The position numbers were made by a program, and so were the translations under genes. A stretch of DNA of 64,000 nt from Calvatia gigantea (taxonomy: Eukaryota; Basidiomycota; Agaricomycetes; Agaricales; Lycoperdaceae): the NCBI GenBank assembly GCA_025093985.1, contig JACAAK010000013.1, positions 620,001 to 684,000 on the forward strand, in the 5' to 3' direction. This document shows positions 11,865-23,000 of the stretch, one piece after another. Below the pieces are notes generated by a model. That model was given only the letters and a program-made list of their open reading frames with translations. It searched no databases and was not told the origin of the DNA. Every line of letters begins with the position of its first letter. Within the stretch, counting starts at the first letter, position 1.

Positions 11865-12998
11865 CTAGATCCAAGTAGTGCCACCACTATTATTCTTAGG
11901 ATACTGGGGACCTTCTCCTAAGTTCAACCTCCAGTTACTCTTTCCTTCTATGGTCCATGGACAGTCCTGGATGTGATGGTCATGCGAGTGGCAAATCTTA
12001 CAGTCATCAGCATAGTGAAATTCATATTTGGTGTAGTTGTCAGCATGGTAGATCTGCTTAGCTTTGATTGAGTGAGCTAGGTGTTCAGGATACTTGCACT
12101 TGACATAGAACTCATTGTAGTGGATAGAGCCCACTATGATAGCAGTGTTTGGCCAAAGGGCTTCTAAGTTTTCTTTGATGATTGCTGGTTCAAGGTTCTT
12201 GTAGTTGTTGTTGGTCATATTGACTTTGATCATCCAGTGGCAGGATAGGCGAAGGACTAGTCGAGGTTTGGTGGAATGCAACCATAAAACCTTGTTCTCT
12301 GTTGTAGAGTAAGCCAGCATCAATTAGCTTCTTCACAGCTTCAGTAGTCTTCATGCTGAAGAAGCACCAGAGTGTTGTTTCATCAAGAAGGGTAGTTCCT
12401 TCATCCTGGAGAGTCTCGCCAGTATAGAACTCTATCACCTTCATGATTTGCTTGACTTTTTCAACATTTTTCTGACCTCCAGCGAAGGCAGCTAGTATAC
12501 TGTTCAGGAACTTGGCTTTAAGATCCATGAGTTTTTTCTTCAACGAGGTGCGGTCCTCTTGGAGTAGTTTCAGATATGGGTCAGAGGTGATATAGTGGAT
12601 GGGTTTCTTGTTTGCCTCAGTACATGGCAGCCATTCGTCAATCAGGTTAGCATCAATGTCCCTGTCCATCCAGATTTCTACTTGTTAAGTTTCATGTTAG
12701 TTATGTCCATGTCTTTTTTGGGGTACAACATACCATCAGAGTCCTCCTCTATCTCTTCTAAGTCCTCTTTGTCATTTTCAATGCCCTTAGCATTGTAGTC
12801 TACAGCAGCTTGGATGGTAGTGGCTATTGTGGTCTCTTTAGACTGACTTCTAGTCAGGGTTGGGGACACAGTAGTGTCCTTTGCACTCATGCTGGTCCTT
12901 GCCTTTTTACTGAAGGTCCTCATTGTCACAGTTTTTGGGTCATTAACAGTGGGGGGGTCCTCTGGCACAGACTTGTGCTTTTTTGTGACTGACAACAT
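11865..12998 (-). pseudogene. LINE J ORF1: CCHC-type nucleic-acid-binding protein, broken
   Basis: Three overlapping minus-strand pieces (12998-12678, 12669-12190, 12323-11865) in different frames form one protein. It has a Lys/Ser/Thr-rich N terminus, an acidic segment (EEIEEDSDG), a helical middle and a C-terminal zinc knuckle CKICHSHDHHIQDC with CX2CX4HX4C spacing. This is the typical ORF1 layout for Tad-like LINEs, where ORF1 coats the RNA. At least two frameshifts separate the parts. The start at 12998 (MLSVTKKHKS) is the first Met of the N-terminal piece. Confidence 0.78.
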
Positions 12999-13988
12999 TA
13001 TAGTGTCTGGGCATATATCATGTTTAGTATCATATTCATTATCACACTTATGTAGTGTTGCTTACTCTCTTTGGATTCTTTGGCCATTGCAGTTTGTCAG
13101 GGGGACAGTGGGACAGAAACATTCGGTTCTTACCCTCCTGAGGATTTATAAACAGCTTTGTCTTTAGTGCTTTGGCTGTATTTGTTGGTCTGCAGTGTGA
13201 CTTGGTCTGCAGTGTGACTTTTTTATGTGTCAAGTTGTGTGGTCATGGGTCAGTTTTGCATCATTCATCACACTGGGTCATGATTTTCAGAATCATTGGG
13301 GGTCATAGGTCATAGATTAATTGTCATTGTTACATATATGTGTCCAGTGAGGTTATTATGGTCATGGTGGTCATGGTCGTGGTCATATATTTTGTGTATT
13401 TGGCTGATCAAAGATCAGTCAAGACCATTATCAAATGGCTGCACAGGACATTGTCCTTCCTTAAATTGCCCCAGTTTATCTTGATGTGAGTTCTATTGTA
13501 GATTAGATTTACTAGGCTATGATGCTGCAGGGATGATAAGTCCCACATAGCTGTTGGTCTATGTTACTTTAGGTTCACTTCATTCAAAGCTTTTAGTCCT
13601 TATATTTGACAGTTGAGTTGTACACATTTCCTCTCTTTTGGACTTTTCATTTGGTGGTTAGTTTCATCATCCCAGCATTGAATGATTACTCTAACCTCCT
13701 CATTTCAAGTCTTCAGTGATTGGACAGTACTATCTAATGTCTCCTACTTGTCCTTACTCCTATTTGTGGTTTCTTATGGTTTTCCTAACTGAAGTTCTTA
13801 GTGTATCAGACTATTTGCTTCATAAGTACTTATGTAGAGAATGACTTTTGCTTCAGGACAGAACTGATCCCCTGATTTCTACCTCTGATCCATCTGCATT
13901 GTTGGTTGGAGTCATCTGTTATCTCCTTAAGCCCAGGGCCTGTGACAACAGCATACAGTAGACATACAACAGTATGCCTTCCTCCAGG
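12999..13988 (-). promoter_or_regulatory. LINE J 5' leader (probable internal promoter region)
   Basis: Nearly 1 kb upstream of ORF1 up to the 5' target-site duplication, without a long ORF. It contains an exact tandem 17-bp repeat (TTGGTCTGCAGTGTGAC twice, 13185-13218) and a cluster of seven GGTCAT hexamers between about 13240 and 13390 (plus-strand reading). LINEs carry their promoter in the 5' leader, so these repeats are candidates for regulatory sites. That role is inference. Confidence 0.5.
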
Positions 13989-14003
13989 GACTCATATCTC
14001 TTT

Positions 14004-14315
14004 ACTACATAATTTCCCATCTCTTATTTGTAGCTAGTATATAATCTTAAGTAATACCAGTGTATTACCTTAGGTTATTCTAGTAACAAGCTTCCTTATC
14101 TTTGCTCATCTGCTACAAGGTTAACAACCTTGGGGACTACAGTAACCTTTAACTTGGACTTTTCAGACAAGTATGAGCTTCTACTCAAGAGAGTGATCCG
14201 AAGTCTGCACAGAAGTCATTGAGACTAGTTGTATACTCCTGGGCTATAGTGTTGAACCTCTTCCTGAGTGGAGACAATCTAGGCCCAGTTGCAAAGTAAG
14301 ATAATGCATGTAACA
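14004..14315 (+). repeat. 5' LTR of Gyp2-D, second half
   Basis: Continues the LTR interrupted at 6138 and ends GCATGTAACA. Matches the 3' half of the LTRs at 60239-60785 and 51212-51839, including GGTTATTCTAGTAACAAGC and a segment with CCTTGGGGACT. No clear TGG-type primer binding site follows. Confidence 0.88.
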
Positions 14316-14838
14316 TAAGAATAACCTCACCCCTTTCTCTTGTTTCTACACAACTCTTATGGCCAGCTTCTGCTGATTATTCCTCTGTTCAGTTGATGTT
14401 GAGAAGCCTTCTCAGTAATGGGGTTAAGAAGAGTAGAACTTCAGAGCTACTAGATGTTGAGAGAATGAGTAGACATCCCAATATAATCACACTACATAGT
14501 AGCTTGCATGAGCAGTGGAGAGTAGTCACACATATCCAGGAGGTGGTCCATGAAGGAAGTAGCGCATAAGAGCAGATATTATCCAGTGTATCTTAGTATA
14601 CTGATAGCACATAGTAGTGGACATAGTCCAGCTTACTTAGTATATCCTAGAGAGACTTAAGAGAGAGGAAGTGAGCTTAAAGAAGCAGTATGAGAGAGGA
14701 AAGACAATAGTGTCTTAGGGTAAAAGTCCCCTTCTACATATAGAGGAACTACATACTTATAGTAAAGTCTCTGGTCTATGCACTTTAAACCCTTATACAG
14801 GTGAGGTCTAACTACCAGTAGCATATCCCCTTTCCAGT
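14316..14838 (+). other. Gyp2-D leader between LTR and gag
   Basis: About 520 bp with no supported coding frame. It matches the leader of Gyp2-I (51211 downward on the minus strand) in the first part (TAAGAATAACCTCACCCC). The primer binding site could not be identified. Confidence 0.55.
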
Positions 14839-15521
14839 TTGGAATTGAAAACCCCCAGACCTTACCATCTATCCTCAAAGACAACTCTGACAATGAAATC
14901 TACCACCAGCTGCCTGAACATCCAGACAAATTATCCATTGTATCTAACAAAGAAGGAGACCACCTTCTATATGCTCCAGACACCCTTGAATACCCAGACA
15001 TCCCTGGTTTTGAATTACAAGAACCAGTTTATCCAGAAATCAAAACAATAGCTACTTTAACTCAAATGCATACTGAAACAAATGTCCAACCAGATGAACT
15101 ACCCCAACCTTGATCAGGAGCCTCAACTCCCTTATTTGAAATTGGAATATGAAGACCTCTCAGTGAAGGACCTCCCCATAGAGGCTGCCAAGGAAGAGTG
15201 CCCTCTCTTTCCCCTCTCTCATTACAAAATTCCAGCCATGCTCCATCCACTCTGGCCTCTTTCTCAATTGGAAGAGGTCAATGAAGACATTGAACTCCCA
15301 CAATTCAATTTGTAGGGAACAATGGAAATTCAAAGGAATAGGACAAAAGCCCCCAAACTTCAATGGAGTAACCCCAAGGTTCAAAACTTGGTGGATGCTA
15401 GTCAAGAACTACCTCAAAATGAACCCTAGAGTGTTCATGGATGACCAATGCCAGGTCAGATTCAGTTCTAGGCCTTATAGTCAAAGAGAAAGCCAAATCT
15501 TGGTCCAAACAATACTATACC
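14839..15521 (+). pseudogene. gag: Gyp2-D gag, N-terminal part
   Basis: Reads FGIENPQTLPSILKDNSDNE then HQLPEHP and GDHLLYAPDT, which matches Gyp2-I (FGIENPQTLP, HQLPEHP, GTHLLYTPD). After several frame changes comes a gag-like segment (KPPNFNGVTPRFKTWW, then LVKEKAKSW) that stops at the Gyp1-C insertion. The reading resumes at 28314 with GRPVLWQYSTFEEFEAKI, a typical retrotransposon gag pattern. Confidence 0.75.
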
Positions 15522-15826
15522 TGTTACAACCTTAGTCTGAGTAAATCTCAGGTTGCAACTTAGGCTAAGACTTGAGGGTGAGTAAGGGGGGATAAACCAG
15601 GTGGTTAAGCATACCATATATAGGAGTGTGTATGTATGCTTAAATACAGAAGTCATCCAGTTGAATGGATGGAAGTAACTATATGAAACATCCAATGACA
15701 ATAGCATGGTAATTCTATGAGTCAGTGTTCAGAGATTGCTGGACAGGAATAGGCTGAAACAGGCACAGGGTAAGGCAGAATGCAGACAAGTATGGAGTGG
15801 ACACAAATAGATGGAAATCCACAACA
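15522..15826 (-). repeat. 3' LTR of Gyp1-C
   Basis: 305 bp, TGTTAC to CCACAACA on the plus strand. Near-identical to the 5' LTR at 28003-28308. Preceded by the ATACC target-site duplication. Confidence 0.95.
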
Positions 15827-15844
15827 ATACCCCCTGCTCAGGCT

Positions 15845-16834
15845 TCATGCTTCAGGAAGCTCATCAAAATCTCCATTCACTACAGCAGTGGTAAGAGCTT
15901 TCTTGGTAGCTGTGATGAGGAATTTTCCATTGTTTGATTATGCAAAGAAGACAGGCAAGTGGCTGTGGCCGTCTTGGTGGATAGAGACTGGGACACCATT
16001 GAACAGGAAGTTGGTGGTGGTGGAACTGTCCCAATAACTCTTGACTATCAACTTCCAGTAGTGTTGGTCTTTCTCTTGTCCTGGTAGTACAGTGTAGAAT
16101 CTTGCAGGAGGAAGAAAAACTGATATGAGCTGTGGCGGGGTGATGGTTTTTATAAAGTGTTGGAGGGAATTGACTTCTTCCTTCATGGAGATGGTGGCTT
16201 CTTAGTCCATGGGGGTGTCAGCATGGGTAGGGGGTGTGGGGTTAACCATGTTGTGTAAATTGGAGAGCATGGTGTAGATTCTTGTGATGAGATAGTCAAT
16301 TTCCAGGTCTTTTGCAGATTTGTCACATCCAAGCAAGTTCATAGTAACATTGGCAGGCTCTAGAAATATATGAGCAATGTCTAAATGTTTGAAAACTTCC
16401 AGTCTGAGGTCAATGCAATCCTTGAGGCTATGAACATGATCTTGTTCTCCCAGGGTGAGAGTAGACTGATCCAGAGCATGGAGGATAGCCAGAATATGCT
16501 GGCTGGTGGAAGAAGATGTATTGGCAAAGCCAGCATACATATCAGCAAAGGTTATGCAGGCCATGGCAAGAGTAATGTGACAGTTGACAACTAGTTGTTT
16601 ATTCTGGGCAGTAATGGTTTCGAGTTTGCTATTGGTAGCTTTGTCAACATCTTTGAGAAGGGCTTTGAGCAACCCTTGTGCTGGGGACAGAGTGTTGGCA
16701 AGGTTATAATGGGTTCTTTGGGGGACAGGTGCTTGGCTACTGCCTGGTTCTGGGAATGGAGCAGAGAAGATTCTGGTTGGGGTGGGGTGGACAAGGGAGT
16801 TGATAGCAATTTGGTTGGATTGAGAAGAGGGTAT
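15845..16834 (-). pseudogene. ORF3 of Gyp1-C
   Basis: Exactly 990 bp (330 codons including the stop), the same length as in copies B and E, so no net indel has accumulated. The start codon has become ATA (16832-16834), where B and E have ATG. In-frame stops are present, for example near 16200. It includes the conserved stretch from LPPARFYTVLPGQEKD to VPVSIHQDG found in all copies. Function unknown. Confidence 0.78.
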
Positions 16835-16904
16835 ATTTGTTTAGTTTTCTTGTCTAGGCTGTTTGTTGGATGCATTTTTGTGTTTCCTACCCCTCTTTTT
16901 ATAG

Positions 16905-16909
16905 GTATC
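16905..16909. repeat. Target-site duplication GTATC of Gyp1-B (left copy)
   Basis: GTATC precedes the B 5' LTR, and the same five bases follow the 3' LTR at 23314-23318. On both sides the flanks join to form the sequence of Gyp1-C between chromodomain and ORF3. Confidence 0.97.
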
Positions 16910-17217
16910 TGCTGTGAACTTTAGTCTATTTTCGTATCGGCTCCGTATTCATCTGCATACTTCCCCACTACAGTACCTGTTTCAGCTATTCCTGCTTGTG
17001 CGATCTCCGAGCTTTGACTCATAACTACTATGCTGTAGTCATTGGGCGTTTCATGTAGTTATCTCCATCCATTCAACTGGATGCCTCTCCTGTATTTAAG
17101 CGTACATACATACTCATGTATTCAGTATGCTTAACCACTTAGTTCTCCTCCCCTTACTCACCCTCAAGTCTTAGCCTAAGTCGCAACCTGAGGTTTACTC
17201 AGACTAAGGTCATAACA
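16910..17217 (+). repeat. 5' LTR of Gyp1-B
   Basis: 308 bp, TGCTGTGAAC to CATAACA. Differences from the 3' LTR are almost all CG against TG or CA, for example GTGCGAT/GCACAAT and GGGCGTT/GGGTGTT. Confidence 0.96.
17093..17100 (+). promoter_or_regulatory. TATA-like element in the Gyp1 LTR
   Basis: TATTTAAG lies about 125 bp before the LTR end and is kept in B and E, with variants such as TTTAAGTA in the other LTR copies. By position it is the best candidate for the core promoter that starts the genomic RNA. No experimental support is implied. Confidence 0.4.
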
Positions 17218-17299
17218 TTTGGTTAAGCGTCCCCACCTCACCTTGCAAGGAGAAAGGCTGAAACAGGCCTGAACAAACGATGAACCCAGGAGCTAGTTT

Positions 17300-18460
17300 A
17301 TGAGCTCAAACCCAAACGAATACAGAGAACCCAACCTTGAAGTCACAGACGACGAGTCAGAAACTTCAGACGAAGAAGAAACAGGGAACCCCGAAGTACC
17401 TGAAGAAGCAACACACGATGAACCTGGAGAATATACACAAGGGATGAACCCAGCCAAAGAAGAAGTTAAATCAGAACTTCTGAACGAACTCGACTTAGCA
17501 GAAGAAGAGTTAGGACAAGAACAGGAGAAATCAGAATCAAAGGAAACAAGTTCAGACGACACAAGCACAGAAGATACTGACTCAGAACCAGAAATGACAG
17601 ACAACACCGTAGCCACCACACCAACACCAGCAGCACCCAGTATAAAGGGCTTAGTGCCTGACCCAGGGTTCTTCGATGGAACCTGAACCAAGTTTGACAA
17701 CTGGTGGAGAGCAATGACGCTCTTCATGAAGTTCAACAAAATCGCCTCAGCCGATGATCGAGTTATAGCAGTTTTAGCCAGACTGTGAGGAGGAACAGCA
17801 GGAGCATATGCGGCTATGAAAGCACCAGCCATCTTGGAGTCTGAAGACTCAGTAGACTGGAAAGTTTTCTCTGAGGAGTTTAAGAGGACCTTTTCAGATG
17901 ATGCTTCCAACAGCAAAGTGGAATGGCAGATCGAAAAGTTCAAACAAGGAAACTGAAACACCGCCGACTATCTGATTGAGTTTGACGTCTTGAAAAGCAA
18001 GGCCAAGACCGACAGCAAACATGCCATGTTCTTGCTCAGGAAAAATGCTCGACAAGACATCATACACATGATTACCGGCTATCCACCAATCGCTAGACCC
18101 GACACATATGCAGAATGGAAAGAAGCTATACTTTCCGTTGGGCAAGGGTATGAAGCATCGGAATATTGAGGAGACAGGAAGACAAACACAGGCACTACCT
18201 ACAGAGAAATGGGTGAACCCATGGAGATAGGAAGCAGGCATCACATCTTCAATGACAAAGGAGAGCTGAAATGCTACAATTGTGGCATTTTTGGTCACAT
18301 CACCAAGGACTGCAAGAAACCCAAGGGGTTAATATGCTACAACTGTGGCAAGAAAGGGCATATAGCCAAAGCGTGCAGTGCACCCAGAAAGGTCCAAGTC
18401 CGAGGAGTAGAAGAAGTCACCAATGGAGAGGAGAAGGATTTTTCTGAAGACTCCGAGTAG
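17300..18460 (+). pseudogene. gag: Gyp1-B gag
   Basis: Starts at the ATG at 17300 (MSSNPNEYRE), 82 bp after the LTR. An acidic, low-complexity N terminus (residues 1 to about 110, many Glu, Ser and Thr) precedes the gag domain (FDNWWRAMT, VIAVLARL, EEFKRTFSDDA). Two CCHC knuckles follow at 18272-18376: CYNCGIFGHITKDC and CYNCGKKGHIAKAC. In-frame TGA codons lie at 17684, 17786, 17954 and 18167. At 17786 copy E has CAA, so the ancestral codon was probably CGA (Arg). Gag would form the particle and bind RNA. Confidence 0.9.
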
Positions 18461-18468
18461 GCGCTACC

Positions 18469-21400
18469 TTGAGAGTCAAAAAGCTTGTATCTAGGATATC
18501 AGACAAATTCTACACAATTCCTCAGAGAAGAAAGCGCAAATTAAATCTAAAAGGAAAAATACAAACAGCAGAAAAAGAAATAATGGTCAACACCATTGTA
18601 GACTCTGGATGCATGACCAGCAGCGTCAGCAAGAAGCTTGTGGATGAAGAAAGGCTCCCCACCTGGAAACTAGAACAGCAAATCCTGGTGTTAAACGCAG
18701 ACAGATCACCCAATCAGGGAAGAAAAGTAATGGAAACAACTATGATTAACATTGATATCCAAGGATACAAGGAACAAATCGAAGCTTTAGTCATACAGCT
18801 ACAGGACCGAGCAGAAGTTTTCCTAGGACATGATTGGCTAGTTAAACACAATCCAGAGGTAAACTGGAACAATGGAGAAATCAAGTTCACCCGGTGCCCA
18901 CCAGGCTGCCAATTCCCCCATTGGAATATCCCTATCACCGAAAAAAATACGAAGCATAGCTACCAACAAAGACCTATGGGAAGAAGAAGATGAACCAGAC
19001 CCGACCAAACCAGAAGACTTGCCAGACTACGTACAACCAGTTCACACACTTATTCAACAAAACAACATTCAATAAGCTCCCAGAACGAACCGAATGGGAT
19101 CATGAGATAACCTTAACGGAAGATGCCCCAAAGGAAATAAGCACAGGAATGTACAACATGACAATCAAGGAACAGGACAAACTTAAATCATTCATCAAAG
19201 AAAACCTAGAATCAGGAAGGATATGACCATCAAAATCCCTATATGCAGCACCAACATTCTTCATCCCAAAGAAAGATGGAACCAAAAGGCTAATCCAAGA
19301 CTACAGACAGCTAAACAATGTGGTAATCAAAGACAAGACGCCACTGCCAAGAATTGGTGAAGTAATCGACAAGCTTGGGAAAGCAAAATACTTCAATAAA
19401 TTGGACATTATCTGGGGATACAACAATGTCAGAATCAAGGAGGGAGACGAATGGAAAGCCACCTTCCTCACCAATGAAGGACTCTTCAAACCAATAGTCA
19501 TGTATTTCGGCCTAAGCAACTCGCCAGGAACATTCTCCAGAATAATGACAAGTATCTTCTGCGATCTCTTACAGAATGGAGATATTGTAAACTATATGGA
19601 TGACTTTGCCATACTGGGAGACACTAAGGAACAACTAAAAGAACGAACAATATGATTTCTGGAACAGACAGCTCAGTACAACCTATGTTTCAAACAAACC
19701 AAGTGCATCTTCAATGCAGAAGAAATCCCAATGCTAGGAGTCCGCATAGGACATGGACAAATTGAAATGGAAGAAGACAAGGTAAAATCGGTACGAGACT
19801 GGCCCAAACCCAAAAGCACCAAAGGAGTAGAAAGGTTTCTGGGGTTTGCAAATTACTACCGACGTTTCATCAGAGACTTTAGTACTATTGCAGGACCCCT
19901 AAACAAACTAAAAGGAGCAACCACTATGGAAATGGACACAGGAACATCAAAACTCATTCGACTGACTCAAAAAGTGCATTACTGAAGAACCTGTCCTGAC
20001 ATTGCCACAAAGACACTGGTCAATTCAGAGTAGAGGTCGATGCATCAGACTATGCACTAGGAGAAGTGCTTTCACAATTACAAGAGGACAAATGGCACCC
20101 AATCACCTTCACATTACAAACGTTGTCACCAGCAGAACGAAACTATGAAATATATGATAAGGAGCTACTAGCCATCGTCCACACCCTAAAAGAATGGAGG
20201 CACTACCTGCTAGATGCTGAAGAAAAGTTTGAGATCTGGACGGACCACGAAAACCTCAAATATTACCGAAGAACCACAGAAATTAAACGGATGGCAAGTA
20301 TGATGGTACCTGCAACTACAAGATTACGACTTCATACTGTGACATGTACCTGGAAAAACAAATACAAAGGCCGACCTGTTATCCCGAATCCACCAGGTAC
20401 CAGAAGAACAAGAAGATAAACTAGTCATGATGATCCGAGAAAGTTGGCTACAAGTGGAAAACACAGACAACACAGTACTCCTACGAGCAGAACTGTTCAT
20501 TGAACCCAACTTCCTAGAGTGAATTCGAAGTTGAACCCAATGAGAAACAACAGTCCTAACAGAGCTAAAGAAACAAGGATCCCAGTTCACTGAAGAAGAC
20601 AGGAGTCATCTACAAACAAAACAGTGCATATGTCCCACCTGACCAGAAGCTACAAGAAGAGATTCTTACACAGTACCATGACATTCCAGATGCAGGACAC
20701 CCAGGACAACACCGAATGACAGAACTTATCAGCTGAGATTACTGGTGGCCATCAATACGAAAAGACATAAAAAGATATATCTGAGGATGTCAAGCCTGCC
20801 AAAAGAACAAATCAAGAACGATGCCGCTCAAATCACCATTACACCCTCTGCCAGTACCAAATGGACCTTGGGAAGAAATCAGTATCGACATGATCGGACC
20901 ACTGCCAGAATCAAAAGGAAAAGATGCAATACTAGTCATCGTGGACCATTTCACAAAAATGATACGACTTTTGGCAACAACCACAGATGCCTCATCCAAA
21001 GATATTGCAAGGATATATCGAGATGAAATATGGAAGCTTCATGGACTGCCTGAGGAAAGTACTCAGTGACTGAGGACCTCAATTTGCATCAGAATTCACC
21101 AAGGAACTATTCAAAGGGCTTGGCATTGAGCGAAATTTATCAACAGCATACCACCCACAAACAGATGGACAGACTGAACGCATCAATAGAGAAGTAGAAA
21201 CCTACATCCGCCTATACTGCAACTATGACCAGGACGATTGGGCAGAATGGCTTCCCATCGCAGAATTCCAGTACAACGACAAGCAACATGGAGGAACATA
21301 GGAAATGCCATTCTTCCTAAACTATGGAAGGAATCCATGGAAAGGAAAAAACGAGCCAAACATGAACAATCCTGTTGCCACAGAATTCCTGAAACGACTA

Positions 21401-21960
21401 CAGGCCGCCCAAGACAATGCCTCATTGGCATTAGGAGCATACCAAGAAAAGATGAAACAACAACATGACCGCAGTAGAACCCACAGCAATGCATATCAGA
21501 TAGGAGATGCAGTGTAGCTTGAAAATACCAACATCCATACCAATCAGACATCAAAGAAGCTAGGCCAAAAACAGTATGGACCTTTCCTTATTAAGGAAAA
21601 GATAGGAGAAGCAGCATACCAGTTAGCTCTGCCAAATGGATGGGCCATTCACAATGTGTTCAATGAACAGCTCCTGATGCTAGCACACCAGGCCAAGTTC
21701 CCGAGTCAGAAACAGCCACCAGCACCTGACCCAGTGATCATCAACAATGAAGAAGAATACAAAGTAGATGAAATCCATGGATGAAGAAAACGAGGAAGGG
21801 GTTATCAATTCCTAGTACACTGGAAGGGGTACAGTAATGAAGAAGATATGTGGACAGCGGAGTCCAACCTAGGGAATGCAAAAAATGCCATACAAGACTA
21901 CCTAAAAAGGTATCCGGAGGATACCCATAAAAAGGGGGGCAGAAAACACAAAAAGCATCG
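18469..21960 (+). pseudogene. pol: Gyp1-B pol: protease, RT, RNase H, integrase, chromodomain
   Basis: The protease active site IVDSGCMTSS has its Asp at 18601. The RT includes LDIIWGYNNV (first Asp at 19404) and the catalytic YMDDFAILG at 19593-19604, both intact. The RNase H begins near 20035 (EVDASDYAL). The integrase has an HHCC-type region at about 20680-20820 (CQACQKNK), the first catalytic Asp at 20887 (ISIDMIGPLP), the SD-stop-GPQF block near 21066, and [13 protein letters not shown] near 21150-21187. A chromodomain (RGYQFLVHWKGYSNEEDMW) follows at about 21740-21915. Stops and frameshifts break the frame repeatedly. The chromodomain would guide integration to chromatin with matching histone marks. 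Confidence 0.93.
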
Positions 21961-21993
21961 AACAAGAAACCCAGACAAGACAACTAAATAAAC

Positions 21994-22983
21994 ATGCCTG
22001 CCTCCCAATCTAACCGCATTGCTATCAACTCTCTTGTCCACCCCACCCCCACTAGAATTTCCTCTCTCCCATTCCCAGAATCAGACAACAGCTGAGCACC
22101 CACCCCCCAAGGAACTTGCTACAACCTCGCAAAGACACTGTCACCGGCACAAGGCCTCCTCAAAGCACTGCTCAAAGACATTGACAAAGCAACAAACAGC
22201 GAAATTGAGAACATTGCCACTCAAAACAAACGACTAGTCATGAACTGACATATTACCCTCGCCACTGCATGCATTACATTTGCCGACATGTATGCCGGAT
22301 TTACCAACACATTCTCATCTACCAGTAAACACATCCCCACCATCTTCTGAGCCCTAGAACAGTCTACCCTCACTCCCAGCGAGCAAGATTGAGTCCAAGG
22401 ACTGCAAAGCCGAATCGACTTAGGTCTTGAAGTCTTTAACCATCTCGACATTGCCAATATCTTCCTTGAGCTTGCCAATGTAGCCATGAAATTGCTCAGA
22501 AGAGACAAGACAAACGAAGATCCTGACATCAACACCCTGGTTGACAGAATCCACATCACACTCTCCAAGTTGCACGACACAGTCAATCCCACCCCACCTC
22601 CTCACACTGACACCCCCATGGAAGAAGAAGTTATGGTTTCCATGAAAGAGGAAGTCAATGCCCTCCGTCATTTCATAAAAACCATTACCCTGCCACAGCT
22701 CCCATCAGTTTTTCTTCCACCTTCAAGATTCCACACTGTACTACCAGGCCAAGAGAAAGACCAACACTACTGGAAATCAATAGTCAAGAATTACTGGGAC
22801 AGCTCCACCACCACTGAATTCCCCTTCAATGGCGTCCCAGTCCCTATCCGCCAAGATGGTCGCAGCCATTTACCCGTCTTCTTTGCAAAATCAAACAATG
22901 GACAGTACCTCATCACTGCCACAAAGAAGGCCCTTGCCGCTGCCGTAGTAAATGGAGACCTTGACGAGCTTCCTGAGGCATGA
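21994..22983 (+). pseudogene. ORF3 of Gyp1-B: unknown 329-aa protein in the env position
   Basis: A separate reading frame of 330 codons starts about 30 bp after the chromodomain region and ends 17 bp before the 3' LTR. It has a Pro/Ser/Thr-rich N terminus (residues 1-35). The middle is predicted to be mostly helical by its heptad-like pattern (QGLLKALLKDIDKAT, LGLEVFNHLDIAN). The C-terminal part is conserved, with KDQHYWKSIVKNYWDSSTTT, FPFNGVPVPIRQDG and LPVFFAKSNNGQYL. I see no signal peptide and no hydrophobic membrane segment, so it does not look like an envelope protein. In-frame TGA stops occur near codons 34, 85, 119 and 133. Present in all Gyp1 copies that include this region. No family recognised. 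Confidence 0.82.
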
Positions 22984-23000
22984 AGCCTAACCAGAGGGTA

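Larger units (their letters stand above)
6139..13988 (-). mobile_element. LINE J: Tad-like non-LTR retrotransposon, apparently full length
   Basis: A 7.85-kb minus-strand element with its poly-A tail appearing as poly-T at about 6139-6152. It sits inside the Gyp2-D LTR and is flanked by a 15-bp direct repeat GACTCATATCTCTTT (6124-6138 and 13989-14003), the expected product of target-primed reverse transcription. The last three T merge with the tail, so the true length could be 12-15 bp. It carries ORF1 (CCHC protein) and ORF2 (endonuclease, RT, C-terminal zinc motif), an ordinary two-ORF layout. Both ORFs carry stops or frameshifts. A full-length insertion with a long 5' leader is noteworthy because most LINE copies are 5'-truncated. 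Confidence 0.93.

Noticed and set aside
17300..21960. Reassigned TGA codon as explanation of the many in-frame TGA
   Set aside because: At several codons sister copies have CAA or another codon where one has TGA, the pattern of CGA decay, and frameshifts and TAG/TAA stops also occur. The mariner transposase ends its long frame without using TGA internally.
21994..22983. Gyp1 ORF3 as an envelope gene
   Set aside because: It sits in the env position but has no signal peptide, no transmembrane stretch and no cysteine pattern of a surface glycoprotein.
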